64,000 nucleotides of DNA from Bacteroidales bacterium (GTDB lineage Bacteria > Bacteroidota > Bacteroidia > Bacteroidales > Muribaculaceae), in contig JAJBUG010000064.1 of the NCBI GenBank assembly GCA_020860515.1, positions 33,586 through 97,585 of the forward strand, in the 5' to 3' direction. Shown here one piece after another: positions 1 through 10,000 of this stretch. The notes under the pieces were generated by a model. The model saw only the letters and a program-made list of their open reading frames with translations. It made no database searches and was not told the DNA's origin. A program made the position numbers and the translations under genes. Each line of letters starts with the position of its first letter. Position 1 is the first letter of the stretch.

Positions 1-1
1 C

Positions 2-760
2 AACTACCATACCATAAACCAAGCCATGCGCCAACTTCGCGATGCGCGCAGTTACATACTCACTCCTGACAAACCAGTGGTATGGAATCAGCAGCTTGTG
101 GCTCAATCTTTCGGCATTGATACTTTGGTGGCACGCGAATGTTGGCGCAAGGAGGAGATGATAGGGGTGCGCAAAAAGATTGGCGACCGACCGCTGATGC
201 GCCAAATCGTAGAGAAGATGGAAAGCGGCGAAGTGTGGCCTTGCGGAGAAAATGCCTTTGTGCAAGTTGTCACATACTCAGGTCACAATCCATTCCCAAT
301 CCCCGAAGAATATGACAATCTTAAGCTGCAAGGGGATTATCCCGAACTGCTCAACAATTATGTGACTTGCGCCCACTACACTGACGAGGCCATTGGCATT
401 CTAATGAATTACTTGAAGACACGCCCTGAATGGCCAGAAACATTAGTGGTAATTGTTGGCGACCATGAGGGATTGGCGGCCTATCGCCCAGAGTTTGCCA
501 AAAACTATGACTGGGTAGCTAAGCGGCCCTTCACCCCGCTTATCATAGCAAATTCTCCCATGGCTGGAGAGAATGACAAGGTAATCGGCCAAGTGGATGT
601 GTACCCCACCCTACTCCAGCTAATGGGCCTAACTGATTACAGCTGGCATGGAATTGGGCAAAGCATACTGCAGCGCGACTACACAAGCCCTGACCAAGAC
701 AGTCTGATGCAAGTGCGCAGCCGCGCCAGCGATACAATAATCCGTTTCAATCTATTTTAG
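2..760 (+). CDS. LTA synthase/sulfatase-family membrane protein, C-terminal part; reading frame open through the left window edge
   Basis: Sulfatase-like segments in the translation (TPLIIANSP, VGDHEG, QVDVYPTLLQLMGL); frame stays open from base 2 upstream of the first ATG at 26. Confidence 0.75.
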   Translation, partial: NYHTINQAMRQLRDARSYILTPDKPVVWNQQLVAQSFGIDTLVARECWRKEEMIGVRKKIGDRPLMRQIVEKMESGEVWPCGENAFVQVVTYSGHNPFPIPEEYDNLKLQGDYPELLNNYVTCAHYTDEAIGILMNYLKTRPEWPETLVVIVGDHEGLAAYRPEFAKNYDWVAKRPFTPLIIANSPMAGENDKVIGQVDVYPTLLQLMGLTDYSWHGIGQSILQRDYTSPDQDSLMQVRSRASDTIIRFNLF

Positions 761-792
761 ATCACGCCAGAATGGCACTTGAATCCTGAATC

Positions 793-1395
793 CTACTTCA
801 GCTTGCCGCTGCGTGCGGTTTCAATCATGCCCTTTGCAGGCACGATGTAGATTTCTACTCGGCGGTTCTTGCCACGATTGGTCACAGAATTGTTAGGCAC
901 AATGGGTTCGTCTTGGCCAATGCCATAGGGCGTAAGGCCCTCGGCAATGGTTCCCAACTCTTGAGTCAAGAATGCATCAATTGCATTGGCGCGTGCTGCC
1001 GACAATTCATCGCAATACTGCTCATCGCCAGTGTTATCGGTATGCACTGCCACAAGCACCTTGTACATAGTGGGATATCTGAGCAAATTGACAAAAGGCC
1101 GCAGATAACGCTTGCCTCCATCGCGCAGCGTGGTGGAGTTGGGCGCAAACAAATCATTGGCTGGAATGGTAACCATCACCACATCATCGTTGCGCACCAG
1201 CTCCACATCTTGATAATGCTTCGCCAGCGACTGGCGAATCTGCTCTATATGGGCTTGGATGGGGAGCACCGCCTTCTTGGGTACTTCTGGGGTGTTGATA
1301 TTATCGAAGAGTGACAAGTCATCGGTATCCTGCGCCCAACCCATCAGGCAGCAGGCGCCTACGATGAAAACCGCTAACAGATGGCGCATGCTCAT
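793..1395 (-). CDS. OmpA-family protein with signal peptide
   Basis: C-terminal OmpA-like segment (VAVHTDNTGDEQYCDELSAARANAIDAFL...GIGQDEPIVPNNSVTNRGKNRRVEI). Confidence 0.85.
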   Translation of the reverse strand: MSMRHLLAVFIVGACCLMGWAQDTDDLSLFDNINTPEVPKKAVLPIQAHIEQIRQSLAKHYQDVELVRNDDVVMVTIPANDLFAPNSTTLRDGGKRYLRPFVNLLRYPTMYKVLVAVHTDNTGDEQYCDELSAARANAIDAFLTQELGTIAEGLTPYGIGQDEPIVPNNSVTNRGKNRRVEIYIVPAKGMIETARSGKLK

Positions 1396-1399
1396 GGCG

Positions 1400-1702
1400 T
1401 CAATCCTCCTCGATGCTTTCTTCGTAATCTACCTCGGCATCCACGATGCGGTCAACATCGTCGAATGTCAATGGGCTGTTACGATCCTTGGCAATCATTT
1501 TCTTTACGTACTTCTTCAGATCCTCCATGTCGAGCTCATCGGGACCGTCCTCGAGCTCCATGCTCAGGAAACCATTGTCCTCGTAATAGTCCCAGATGAT
1601 GTCGATTACGTTGAGAATCTCATCGTCGTCGAATTGCTCGCGCGAATTGGCGGGCAGTTTGGTGCGAATGTAATCAATCGCAGCCTGTTCGTCAAATTCC
1701 AT
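1400..1702 (-). CDS. small acidic conserved hypothetical protein
   Basis: Complete 100-aa ORF, co-oriented and 4 nt upstream of the OmpA-family gene. Confidence 0.7.
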   Translation of the reverse strand: MEFDEQAAIDYIRTKLPANSREQFDDDEILNVIDIIWDYYEDNGFLSMELEDGPDELDMEDLKKYVKKMIAKDRNSPLTFDDVDRIVDAEVDYEESIEED

Positions 1703-1812
1703 GTTTTGGTTATAGTTTTGGTTAATGGTTACAGTTTAATTGTGGATTTTTGAGGGGCTTTGTTTTTGTACTTTTGTGCGTGGCCGCTGACGCCGGCCCA
1801 ACGGTGGCTTTG

Positions 1813-2355
1813 TCACAGACTTAACAGCCCCTCGGGGAGATCGAAAGTTATTTTGTTTTCTTTTTCGTTGATTTCGGTTATAAATTCGTCGGTTATGGGT
1901 ATATATATTATTGTAGAATCTGGGCTTTCCAAGATGAAAAGCTCATTTTCTGTGGAATCATCAATGTCAATAATCTTACCTAATTCTTTTCCCTCAGTGT
2001 CATAAGCCATGAATCCGCAGAGGTCCGATGCATACATGCCATCTTCAGGCGCATCTTCCATGTCAAATTCTGGCATATCCTCAATCGGCATATACACCTC
2101 GCGCCCCACATACGCTTGGGCCGCTTCCTGGCTGTCAATGCCATCAATGGTAAGCAACAGCGACTGGTTGCCACGCGGGCGCACAGCTGCAACGAAGAAT
2201 GGCGTAAATATGCCATCGACATCCATCACCACGCATGAGCCTGCGCTGATGGAATCGGCCACATCGGGATGCTCGAACGAAACTAAAAGTTCACCCCGCA
2301 CGCCATGGGTTTTGTTGACCTTGCCAACCAGGGCAACGTCATCTATCGAGATCAT
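1813..2355 (-). CDS. rimM: 16S rRNA processing protein RimM
   Basis: N-terminal VGKVNKTHGVRGELLV and PRC-barrel-like C-terminus typical of RimM; 4-nt overlap with the upstream gene. Confidence 0.9.
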   Translation of the reverse strand: MISIDDVALVGKVNKTHGVRGELLVSFEHPDVADSISAGSCVVMDVDGIFTPFFVAAVRPRGNQSLLLTIDGIDSQEAAQAYVGREVYMPIEDMPEFDMEDAPEDGMYASDLCGFMAYDTEGKELGKIIDIDDSTENELFILESPDSTIIYIPITDEFITEINEKENKITFDLPEGLLSL

Positions 2356-2933
2356 TTCTTTTTCTTCTTTTTAGGCAAGGGGAGGGTCTTAAATTCGCAT
2401 AGCTCCATCTGGCCTGGCAGTATGTTGATTGCTCCGCGCGATATGTGGCGAAGGTCATCGAATATGCGCTCGTCGTCCACTCCATCGGGATTGAGATTGA
2501 GCAGAAGCTTCTTCATGTGGTTGGCCATCAGCAGAATCAAAGCATCGCGCTCTTCGCCCTCAGGCATACACGATGCATAATCTATCATATTGATGATGGT
2601 CTGGCCATATTGCTTGTACTGCACATTATTGCTGGGCAGCAACATAGGCTGAGGCTTGGTGTCGAGTTCCTCGGCTTGAATCACAGGATAAGGCCAATCG
2701 ATATCGAGCTTAAAATCACTCATTATCGCCAACTGGTCCCACAGTTTGTGGCGGTATTCTTCGGGATCGCCTTCGCCAGGAAAGAGATTTTCCATGGTTT
2801 CCACAATGTTGTAAGCGCACACGTTGCGCTCTTCGCGATCGGGAATCCCAACGCAATATTCCACCATTTTCTGTATGTTGCGCCCATATTCGGGCAGTAT
2901 CAGTTTCTTTAATCTTGTGTTATATGTCAGCAT
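2352..2933 (-). CDS. DUF4290-family protein
   Basis: Translation MLTYNTRLKKLILPEYGRNIQKMVEYC resembles the Bacteroidetes DUF4290 family; the ORF-track start at 2981 lies upstream of a minus-strand -7 box (2952-2959), so the internal Met at 2933 is preferred. Confidence 0.75.
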   Translation of the reverse strand: MLTYNTRLKKLILPEYGRNIQKMVEYCVGIPDREERNVCAYNIVETMENLFPGEGDPEEYRHKLWDQLAIMSDFKLDIDWPYPVIQAEELDTKPQPMLLPSNNVQYKQYGQTIINMIDYASCMPEGEERDALILLMANHMKKLLLNLNPDGVDDERIFDDLRHISRGAINILPGQMELCEFKTLPLPKKKKKK

Positions 2934-2951
2934 TTTAAAACTTTTTCTGTG

Positions 2952-2959
2952 CAAAGTTA
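2952..2959 (-). promoter_or_regulatory. Bacteroidetes -7 element (TAACTTTG on minus strand)
   Basis: CAAAGTTA on the plus strand, about 20 nt upstream of the revised DUF4290 start. Confidence 0.6.
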
Positions 2960-2992
2960 AGAGTTTTTGATTGAATACCAAAATATTTTTCG

Positions 2993-3000
2993 TAACTTTG
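2993..3000 (+). promoter_or_regulatory. Bacteroidetes -7 element TAACTTTG
   Basis: Exact TAnnTTTG match upstream of the DUF4954-like ORF. Confidence 0.6.
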
Positions 3001-3058
3001 CATACCTATTTGCAACTAGTCCCCAAATTTTTTAGTTTACACTTACAATTTTAAGCTT

Positions 3059-5050
3059 TTGAATCCTACTTATCGCAATCTGAGAGCCCAGGAAATCAGC
3101 CAGCTCTCGCAACAAGGATGCACAGCCACCGATTGGCAGACAGTGCTTGTGGCGGAAGGCATAGATCTGCAGCATGTGCGCCACACCCGATTTTCGGGCA
3201 ACATTCGCCTTGGGCTCTTTGAGAAGAGCTTCACCATGCCGGGCGGCATATGCAAGCATAGCGGCATCAGCATGGCTACGCTCCACAACGTCACTGTGGG
3301 CCACAACTGTTGCATCGAAAACATCAAGAACTACATTGCCAACTACGAGATTGGCGATGACACTTTTATCGAGAATGTCGATATAATTTTGGTGGACAAG
3401 CCTACAGCCTTCGGCAATGGCATTGAGGTGTCAGTGCTGATCGAGACAGGAGGCCGCGAAGTGGTAATGCACGAAAAGCTTAGCGCCCATGAGGCCTACA
3501 TCGAGGCAATGTACCGTCATCGCCCTGAAATAGTGGCAAAGCTGCAAGAGATGGCCCATGCCTTTGCCAAGGAAAAGACCTCAGAGACTGGCACCATCGG
3601 CAGCAATGTCACCATCGTTGACGCTGGTTACATCAAGAATGTCAACATTGGCAGCTACGCCAAAATCGAGGGAGCAGGACGGTTAAAGAATGGCACAATT
3701 GTAAGCAATGAGCACGCGCCAGTGCATATAGGTTACGGCGTAGTGCTCGATGATTTTATTATACAGAGCGGTAGCCACATCGAAGATGGCACTATGCTCA
3801 GCCGCTGCTTCGTGGGGCAAGGCTGCGTGATGGGCCATACTTACAGCGCCACTGATTCACTGTTCTTTAGCAATTGCCAAGGCGAAAACGGTGAGGCTTG
3901 CGCAATATTTGCCGGCCCCTACACCGTAACTCACCATAAGAGCACCCTACTGATTGCCGGCATGTTCTCGTTCATGAACGCTGGCTCGGGTTCTAACCAG
4001 AGCAACCACATGTACAAGCTCGGGCCAATCCACCAAGGACATCTCGAGCGCGGCTCTAAGACCACAAGCGACAGCTACATCCTGTGGCCTGCGCGCATCG
4101 GAGCATTCTCACTGGTAATGGGTCGCCTGGTGGGCAATGTGGATTCATCAAACATGCCATTCAGCTATTTGATCGAGCAAAAAGGACGCACCTATCTGGC
4201 TCCCGCGGTCAATCTGAAATCGGTGGGCACAATCCGCGATGCGCAGAAATGGCCAAAGCGTGACAAACGCACTGACCCCGAAAAGCTTGATCAGATCAAT
4301 TTCAACCTGCTCAGCCCCTACACCATGCAGAAGGCTATTCGCGGCATCAAGGTACTGAAACATCTGCGCGAGACCTGCGGCGAGACCTCAGAATACTTCT
4401 CTTACCACAATGCACGCATAGAAAACCATGCGCTGCAGAAGGGCATCAGCCTCTACAACACTGCCATCACAAAATTCCTGGGCAATAGTGTGATAAATCG
4501 CATCAAGGACCGCCCATGCGGCACCGATGAGGAATTGCGTGAATCGCTCAAGCCTGACTTCCCTACTGGCAACGGCGAATGGGTGGACCTGGCCGGACTG
4601 ATTGCACCGAAGAGCGAGGTAGATAAGCTGATTAATGATACCCTGTCGGGCGAAATCGCCAATGTGCACGACCTGAATTTGCGCTTGGCTCAGATGCACC
4701 GTGACTATTACGACATGGAGTGGACTTGGGCTTACCAAGTAATGCTCGACTACTACAAGTTGGATCCAGAAAAAATCACTCGCACTGATGTGATTGACAT
4801 CGTGAAGAAATGGAATGAGGCTGTAGTGTCGCTCGACAAGATGGTTTACGCCGATGCCAAGAAGGAGTTCTCGCTCTCAGCAAAAACTGGCTTCGGCGCC
4901 GATGGGTCGAGTTTCGACATGGAGCGCGACTTTGAACAAGTGCGCGGCCTCTTTGAATCGAACTCTTTCGTAAAGGCTGTGCTTGACCATATCGAGAAAA
5001 AGACTGCCCTGGGCACCAACACTATCAATAAATTAACGAGTAACGAATAA
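3059..5050 (+). CDS. DUF4954-family protein (left-handed beta-helix/hexapeptide-like)
   Basis: 663-aa ORF with TTG start in the track; hexapeptide-like stretches and conserved Bacteroidetes architecture. Confidence 0.75.
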   Translation: MNPTYRNLRAQEISQLSQQGCTATDWQTVLVAEGIDLQHVRHTRFSGNIRLGLFEKSFTMPGGICKHSGISMATLHNVTVGHNCCIENIKNYIANYEIGDDTFIENVDIILVDKPTAFGNGIEVSVLIETGGREVVMHEKLSAHEAYIEAMYRHRPEIVAKLQEMAHAFAKEKTSETGTIGSNVTIVDAGYIKNVNIGSYAKIEGAGRLKNGTIVSNEHAPVHIGYGVVLDDFIIQSGSHIEDGTMLSRCFVGQGCVMGHTYSATDSLFFSNCQGENGEACAIFAGPYTVTHHKSTLLIAGMFSFMNAGSGSNQSNHMYKLGPIHQGHLERGSKTTSDSYILWPARIGAFSLVMGRLVGNVDSSNMPFSYLIEQKGRTYLAPAVNLKSVGTIRDAQKWPKRDKRTDPEKLDQINFNLLSPYTMQKAIRGIKVLKHLRETCGETSEYFSYHNARIENHALQKGISLYNTAITKFLGNSVINRIKDRPCGTDEELRESLKPDFPTGNGEWVDLAGLIAPKSEVDKLINDTLSGEIANVHDLNLRLAQMHRDYYDMEWTWAYQVMLDYYKLDPEKITRTDVIDIVKKWNEAVVSLDKMVYADAKKEFSLSAKTGFGADGSSFDMERDFEQVRGLFESNSFVKAVLDHIEKKTALGTNTINKLTSNE

Positions 5051-5059
5051 TGATTAACC
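5032..5059. repeat. degenerate heptamer array (ATTAACG AGTAACG AATAATG ATTAACC)
   Basis: Four 7-bp units spanning the stop codon of the DUF4954-like gene. Confidence 0.5.
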
Positions 5060-5094
5060 CATCCGGAAGTCTCCCTTTCCGGATGGGTTAATCA
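5051..5094 (+). terminator. strong inverted repeat, possible terminator/attenuator between the DUF4954-like gene and glmS
   Basis: TGATTAACCCATCCGGA ... TCCGGATGGGTTAATCA, perfect 17-bp arms with a 10-nt loop; no long T-run follows. Confidence 0.6.
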
Positions 5095-5120
5095 CTATTC
5101 ACTATTCACTAATCACTAAA
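5093..5120. repeat. heptamer array CACTATT CACTATT CACTAAT CACTAAA
   Basis: Four tandem 7-bp units ending 4 nt before the glmS ATG. Confidence 0.8.
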
Positions 5121-5124
5121 AATT

Positions 5125-6966
5125 ATGTGCGGAATTGTAGGATACATTGGTTTTCGGGAGGCTTTTCCGATTCTAATCAATGGACTGAAGAGACTGGAAT
5201 ACAGAGGTTATGACAGTGCCGGCTGTGCATTGCTGCACGACGGTCACTTGAATGTATATAAAGCCAAGGGCAAGGTTAGCGACCTGGAGCATGTGGCCGA
5301 GACCAAGGACATCAAGGGCACGCTCGGAATCGCACACACGCGCTGGGCCACTCATGGCGTGCCAAGCGAGGTGAATGCTCATCCCCATGTGTCGATGAGC
5401 GGACAATTAGCCCTGGTGCACAACGGCATTATCGAAAATTATGCCATCCTGCGCCAACGGCTCATGGAAAAAGGAGTGAAGTTCTACAGCGAGACTGACA
5501 CCGAAATCCTGGTCAAGCTTATTGAATATATAAAAGATAAGCGCCACTGCGACCTGCCATCAGCAGTGCGCATGGCTCTTCACCAAGCTATCGGCGCCTA
5601 CGCCATAGCTCTGATTGATGTGAACGAGCCCAACGAACTCTTAGTGGCTCGCAAGTCATCGCCGCTTGCAATTGGCATAGGCGAAGACAATCGTGAATTT
5701 TTCATCGCCAGCGACGCCTCACCTATTGCAGAGTACACCAAGCAGGTAATATATCTCAATGATGAGGAGATTGCAGTGATTCGCCGCGACGAACCTCTGA
5801 AAGTAATCACAATCCTCAACCATGAGGTGGAGCCGAATGTGCAGACTATCGACATCGACCTGGGCATGCTCAGCAAGGGTGGATTCCCCCACTTCATGCT
5901 TAAGGAAATTTTTGACCAGCCTGAAGTGCTGCGCGACTGTATGCGCGGACGCTTGCTTCCCGACAAGGTGGTGCTGTCGGCTGTGGAAAATTACAAGGAT
6001 CGTCTGCTCAGTGCTCGTCGTTTCATAATCGTGAGCTGCGGCACATCGTGGCACGCTGGTCTGATTGGCAAGCAGTTGATCGAAACATTCTGTGAAATTC
6101 CCGTAGAGGTGGAGTATGCATCGGAGTTCCGCTATCGTCGTTCCACAGTGGATGAGCGCGATGTGGTGATAGCAATCTCCCAATCAGGCGAAACCGCCGA
6201 CACGCTTGCAGCCATCGAGAAGGCCAAGAGCAAGGGAGCTTTTATATTCGGCATTGTTAATGCTGTTGGTTCGAGCATAGCCCGCGCCACCGACACGGGT
6301 GTTTATATCCACGTTGGTCCTGAAATCGGCGTAGCCTCCACCAAGGCCTTCACTGGCCAGGTGCTGGTGCTGAGCATGTTGGCCATAGCTTTGGCTAAGG
6401 CTAAGAATTGCATTGCACAAGAGGATTATTTGACTTTGATTGGCGAACTCGGCTGCATACCTGACAAAATCAACAAGGTACTGGAGCAGAATGACCGTAT
6501 ACGCGAATTGGCACGCATTTTCACCTATGCCCACAACTTCCTGTATCTTGGCCGAGGATATAATTATCCCGTAGCTCTTGAGGGTGCGCTCAAGCTAAAG
6601 GAAATCAGCTATATCCATGCCGAGGGTTATCCGGCAGCGGAGATGAAGCATGGACCTATCGCGCTCATCGACAGCGAAATGCCAGTTGTATTCGTGGCTA
6701 CTCACCACAAGCTGCACAAGAAGATTATCAGCAACATGATGGAGGTGAAGAGCCGAGGCGGACGCATCATCGCCATCGTAACAGAGGGCGATGAGGATAT
6801 GAAGAAGATTGCCGACGAGGTAATCGAGGTGCCAGAGACAGAAAACTGCCTCGTGCCTCTGCTAAGCGTCATCCCCTTGCAGCTGCTCGCCTACCATGTA
6901 GCCGTAGCCAAGGGCCTCAACGTGGACCAGCCCCGCAATTTAGCAAAATCAGTAACAGTTGAATAA
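5125..6966 (+). CDS. glmS: glutamine--fructose-6-phosphate aminotransferase (isomerizing)
   Basis: MCGIVGYIG N-terminal Cys-nucleophile GATase domain and SIS domains; C-terminal NLAKSVTVE. Confidence 0.97.
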   Translation: MCGIVGYIGFREAFPILINGLKRLEYRGYDSAGCALLHDGHLNVYKAKGKVSDLEHVAETKDIKGTLGIAHTRWATHGVPSEVNAHPHVSMSGQLALVHNGIIENYAILRQRLMEKGVKFYSETDTEILVKLIEYIKDKRHCDLPSAVRMALHQAIGAYAIALIDVNEPNELLVARKSSPLAIGIGEDNREFFIASDASPIAEYTKQVIYLNDEEIAVIRRDEPLKVITILNHEVEPNVQTIDIDLGMLSKGGFPHFMLKEIFDQPEVLRDCMRGRLLPDKVVLSAVENYKDRLLSARRFIIVSCGTSWHAGLIGKQLIETFCEIPVEVEYASEFRYRRSTVDERDVVIAISQSGETADTLAAIEKAKSKGAFIFGIVNAVGSSIARATDTGVYIHVGPEIGVASTKAFTGQVLVLSMLAIALAKAKNCIAQEDYLTLIGELGCIPDKINKVLEQNDRIRELARIFTYAHNFLYLGRGYNYPVALEGALKLKEISYIHAEGYPAAEMKHGPIALIDSEMPVVFVATHHKLHKKIISNMMEVKSRGGRIIAIVTEGDEDMKKIADEVIEVPETENCLVPLLSVIPLQLLAYHVAVAKGLNVDQPRNLAKSVTVE

Positions 6967-6973
6967 TACGCCA

Positions 6974-7043
6974 CAGCGCCATAAGCCAGGGGCCAGTAAC
7001 CGCCATCCGGATGGCGGTTACTGGCCCCTGGCTTATGGCGCTG
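6974..7043. repeat. 70-bp perfect palindrome (35-bp arms, no spacer), presumably a bidirectional terminator
   Basis: CAGCGCCATAAGCCAGGGGCCAGTAACCGCCATCC followed directly by its reverse complement; lies between convergent glmS and carB stops. Confidence 0.95.
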
Positions 7044-7047
7044 CGGC

Positions 7048-10000
7048 TTAATTGTTATATTCTTGCCAGCTCTTGATCTTGATGTCGTCTTCGTTGAGGG
7101 CGCAGAAGGCCTCAATGAAAGCTCGCGCCAGACGGCTATTGGTGATCAGGGGGATATTGTGGTCAATGGCATCGCGGCGGATGCGGTAGCCATTGGTCAG
7201 CTCACGACGAGTCTGATCCTTGGGAATGTTGATGATGAGGTCGAACTTATGCTCAGCAATCATATCCACCACATTGTTCTCGCCATCTTCGTCGGGCCAT
7301 GACACTGGGGTGCACTCCACACCATTCTTATTCAGGAACTCTGCCGTGCCAGCAGTGCCATACAGCTTATAGCCATTCTTCACCAGATTTTGAGCCGGTT
7401 CAAGCAGCTGCACTTTACCCTTGGCCCCACCCGAAGAAATCAGGATATTCTTCTTAGGCAGCTTATAGCCAGTGGCAATCATTGAGTTGAGGATGGCTTC
7501 GTTCATGCTGTCGCCAAGGCAGCCAACCTCGCCAGTACTGCTCATATCCACACCCAGCACGGGGTCAGCATTCGACAAACGGTTGAAGGAGAACTGCGAC
7601 GCCTTTACGCCAATGCGGTCGATGTCAAACTCGCTCTTCTCAGGCTTTGAGTAAGGTGCGTCGAGCATAATCTTGGTGGCAGTCTCGATGAGATTGCGCT
7701 TAAGAATCTTGCTCACGAATGGGAACGAACGTGATGCACGCAAGTTGCACTCGATCACCTTAACCTCGCGGTTCTTGGCCAAGAACTGAATATTGAACGG
7801 ACCAGAGATATTGAGCTCAGCTGCAATGCGGCGGGCAATTTTCTTAATCTGGCGCACTGTGCTGAAATATATATTCTGTGCGGGGAATACCATAGTGGCA
7901 TCGCCTGAATGCACACCTGCGTATTCGATATGCTCAGAGATAGCGTATTCTACTATTTCACCCTTGTCGGCCACGGCATCGAACTCGATTTCCTTGGTAT
8001 CCTGCATGAACTGGCTTACCACCACAGGATAGTCCTTGCTAACCTCGGTGGCCATCTCCAAGAATCGCTCGAGTTGCTCATCGTTGTAGCATACATTCAT
8101 AGCAGCGCCCGACAGCACATAGCTGGGACGAACCAAAACTGGATAACCCACTTCGCTTACAAATTCCTTGATATCATCCATGCTTGTAAGAGCGCGCCAA
8201 GCTGGCTGGTCGATACCAAGCTTGTCAAGCATTGCCGAGAACTTATCACGATTTTCTGCACGGTCGATGTCAACAGGGCTGGTGCCAAGCACAGGCACAC
8301 CCTGGCGGTACAGCTTCATGGCCAGGTTGTTAGGTATCTGGCCGCCAACCGACACAATCACGCCGCGAGGCTGCTCCAAGTCGATGACGTCGAGCACGCG
8401 CTCCATCGACAGCTCGTCGAAATAAAGGCGGTCGCACATATCATAGTCAGTCGAAACTGTCTCAGGATTATAGTTAATCATAATCGACTTGTAGCCAAGC
8501 TTGCGCGCTGTGTTGATGGCATTGACCGAACACCAGTCAAACTCAACCGAACTGCCAATGCGGTAAGCGCCAGAACCAAGCACTACTACCGACTTCTCAT
8601 TCTTATACCACTCGATGCTGTTGTGCTGAGGCTTTAGGCAAGTCTTGCGCCACTCCTCGGTGGTCTTCTTGTCGGCATTTGTGGGCTCTACTTCGCCAAG
8701 ATATGTGAAATATAAGTAATTGGTAAGTTCGGGATGTTCGCCACCTACGGTTTCGATGCGACGCACTGTTGGCAGGATGCCTCGATTCTTGCGGTCGCGG
8801 CGCACTTCCAAGTTGGCCTTCTCCATATTGCCCTCAGGCTTGAGCACAAAGCGGGCAATTTGGAAATCGCTGAATCCGGCAGCCTTCACCTCGCGCATCT
8901 TTTCATCGCTGATTTCTTCAAGGCTGTTGTAGGTGAGCAATTCGTTCTTCAGATCCACGATATTCTTCATGCGCTCGAGGAACCACTTGTCAATCTTCGT
9001 AAGCTCTTCTATACGCTCCACAGTGTAGCCATCTTCCAAGGCTTGGGCGATTGCGAAGATGCGGAGGTCAGTGGGATTGGCCAGCTCTTCATCCAGGTTC
9101 TCGAAGCGCACATGGTCATTTCCTACGAATCCATGCATGCCTTGGCCTATCATGCGCAGGCCCTTCTGAATCATTTCTTCGAATGAGCGACCGATCGACA
9201 TAATCTCACCTACCGACTTCATTGAGCTGCCGATTTGGCGGCTTACGCCAGCAAACTTGGTAAGGTCCCAGCGAGGAATCTTGCAAATCATATAGTCGAG
9301 GCTTGGAGCAACATAGGCTGAGTTGGGTGTACCCATCTCACCGATTTGGTCCAAGGTATAGCCAAGAGCAATCTTGGCTGCCACAAATGCCAATGGATAG
9401 CCCGTGGCCTTAGATGCAAGCGCTGACGAACGGCTCAGACGAGCATTTACCTCGATGATGCGATAGTCGCCAGTCTCGGCATTGTAAGCAAACTGAATGT
9501 TGCACTCGCCTACTATATTAAGGTGTCGCACGCACTTTACGCTGATTTCCTGCAAGAACTTCACTTGGTCAGCTGTGAGCGAGCAGGTAGGAGCCACCAC
9601 AATCGACTCGCCAGTGTGAATGCCGAGGGGATCAAAATTCTCCATCGAGGCAACGGTGAAGCAATGGTCGTTGGCATCACGAATAACTTCGAACTCAATC
9701 TCCTTCCAGCCTTTCAGGCTTTCCTCAACCAAGATTTGAGGGGCAAAGGTGAATGCGCTCTCCGCTATTTCAATGAATTTCTTCTCATCGGGGCAGATGC
9801 CCGAGCCAAGGCCCCCAAGGGCGTAGGCGCTGCGAATCATCACTGGATAGCCGATGCTTTGGGCTGCCTTCAAGGCATCCTCCATATTGGTCACTGCGTG
9901 GCTGATAGGGGTCTTAAGGTCTGCCTCGTCCAGCTTCTTTACAAAGAGGTCGCGGTCCTCAGTGTCCATAATGGCTTCTACCGAAGTGCCTAACACTTGC

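Noticed and set aside
1703-1745. TTTTGGTTA-like repeats before the 100-aa gene
   Set aside because: Units too degenerate and the period unclear (7 versus 11-12), so not counted among the heptamer arrays.
7909-8637. 242-aa plus-strand ORF
   Set aside because: Antisense to carB, which is unambiguous; no independent family signal.
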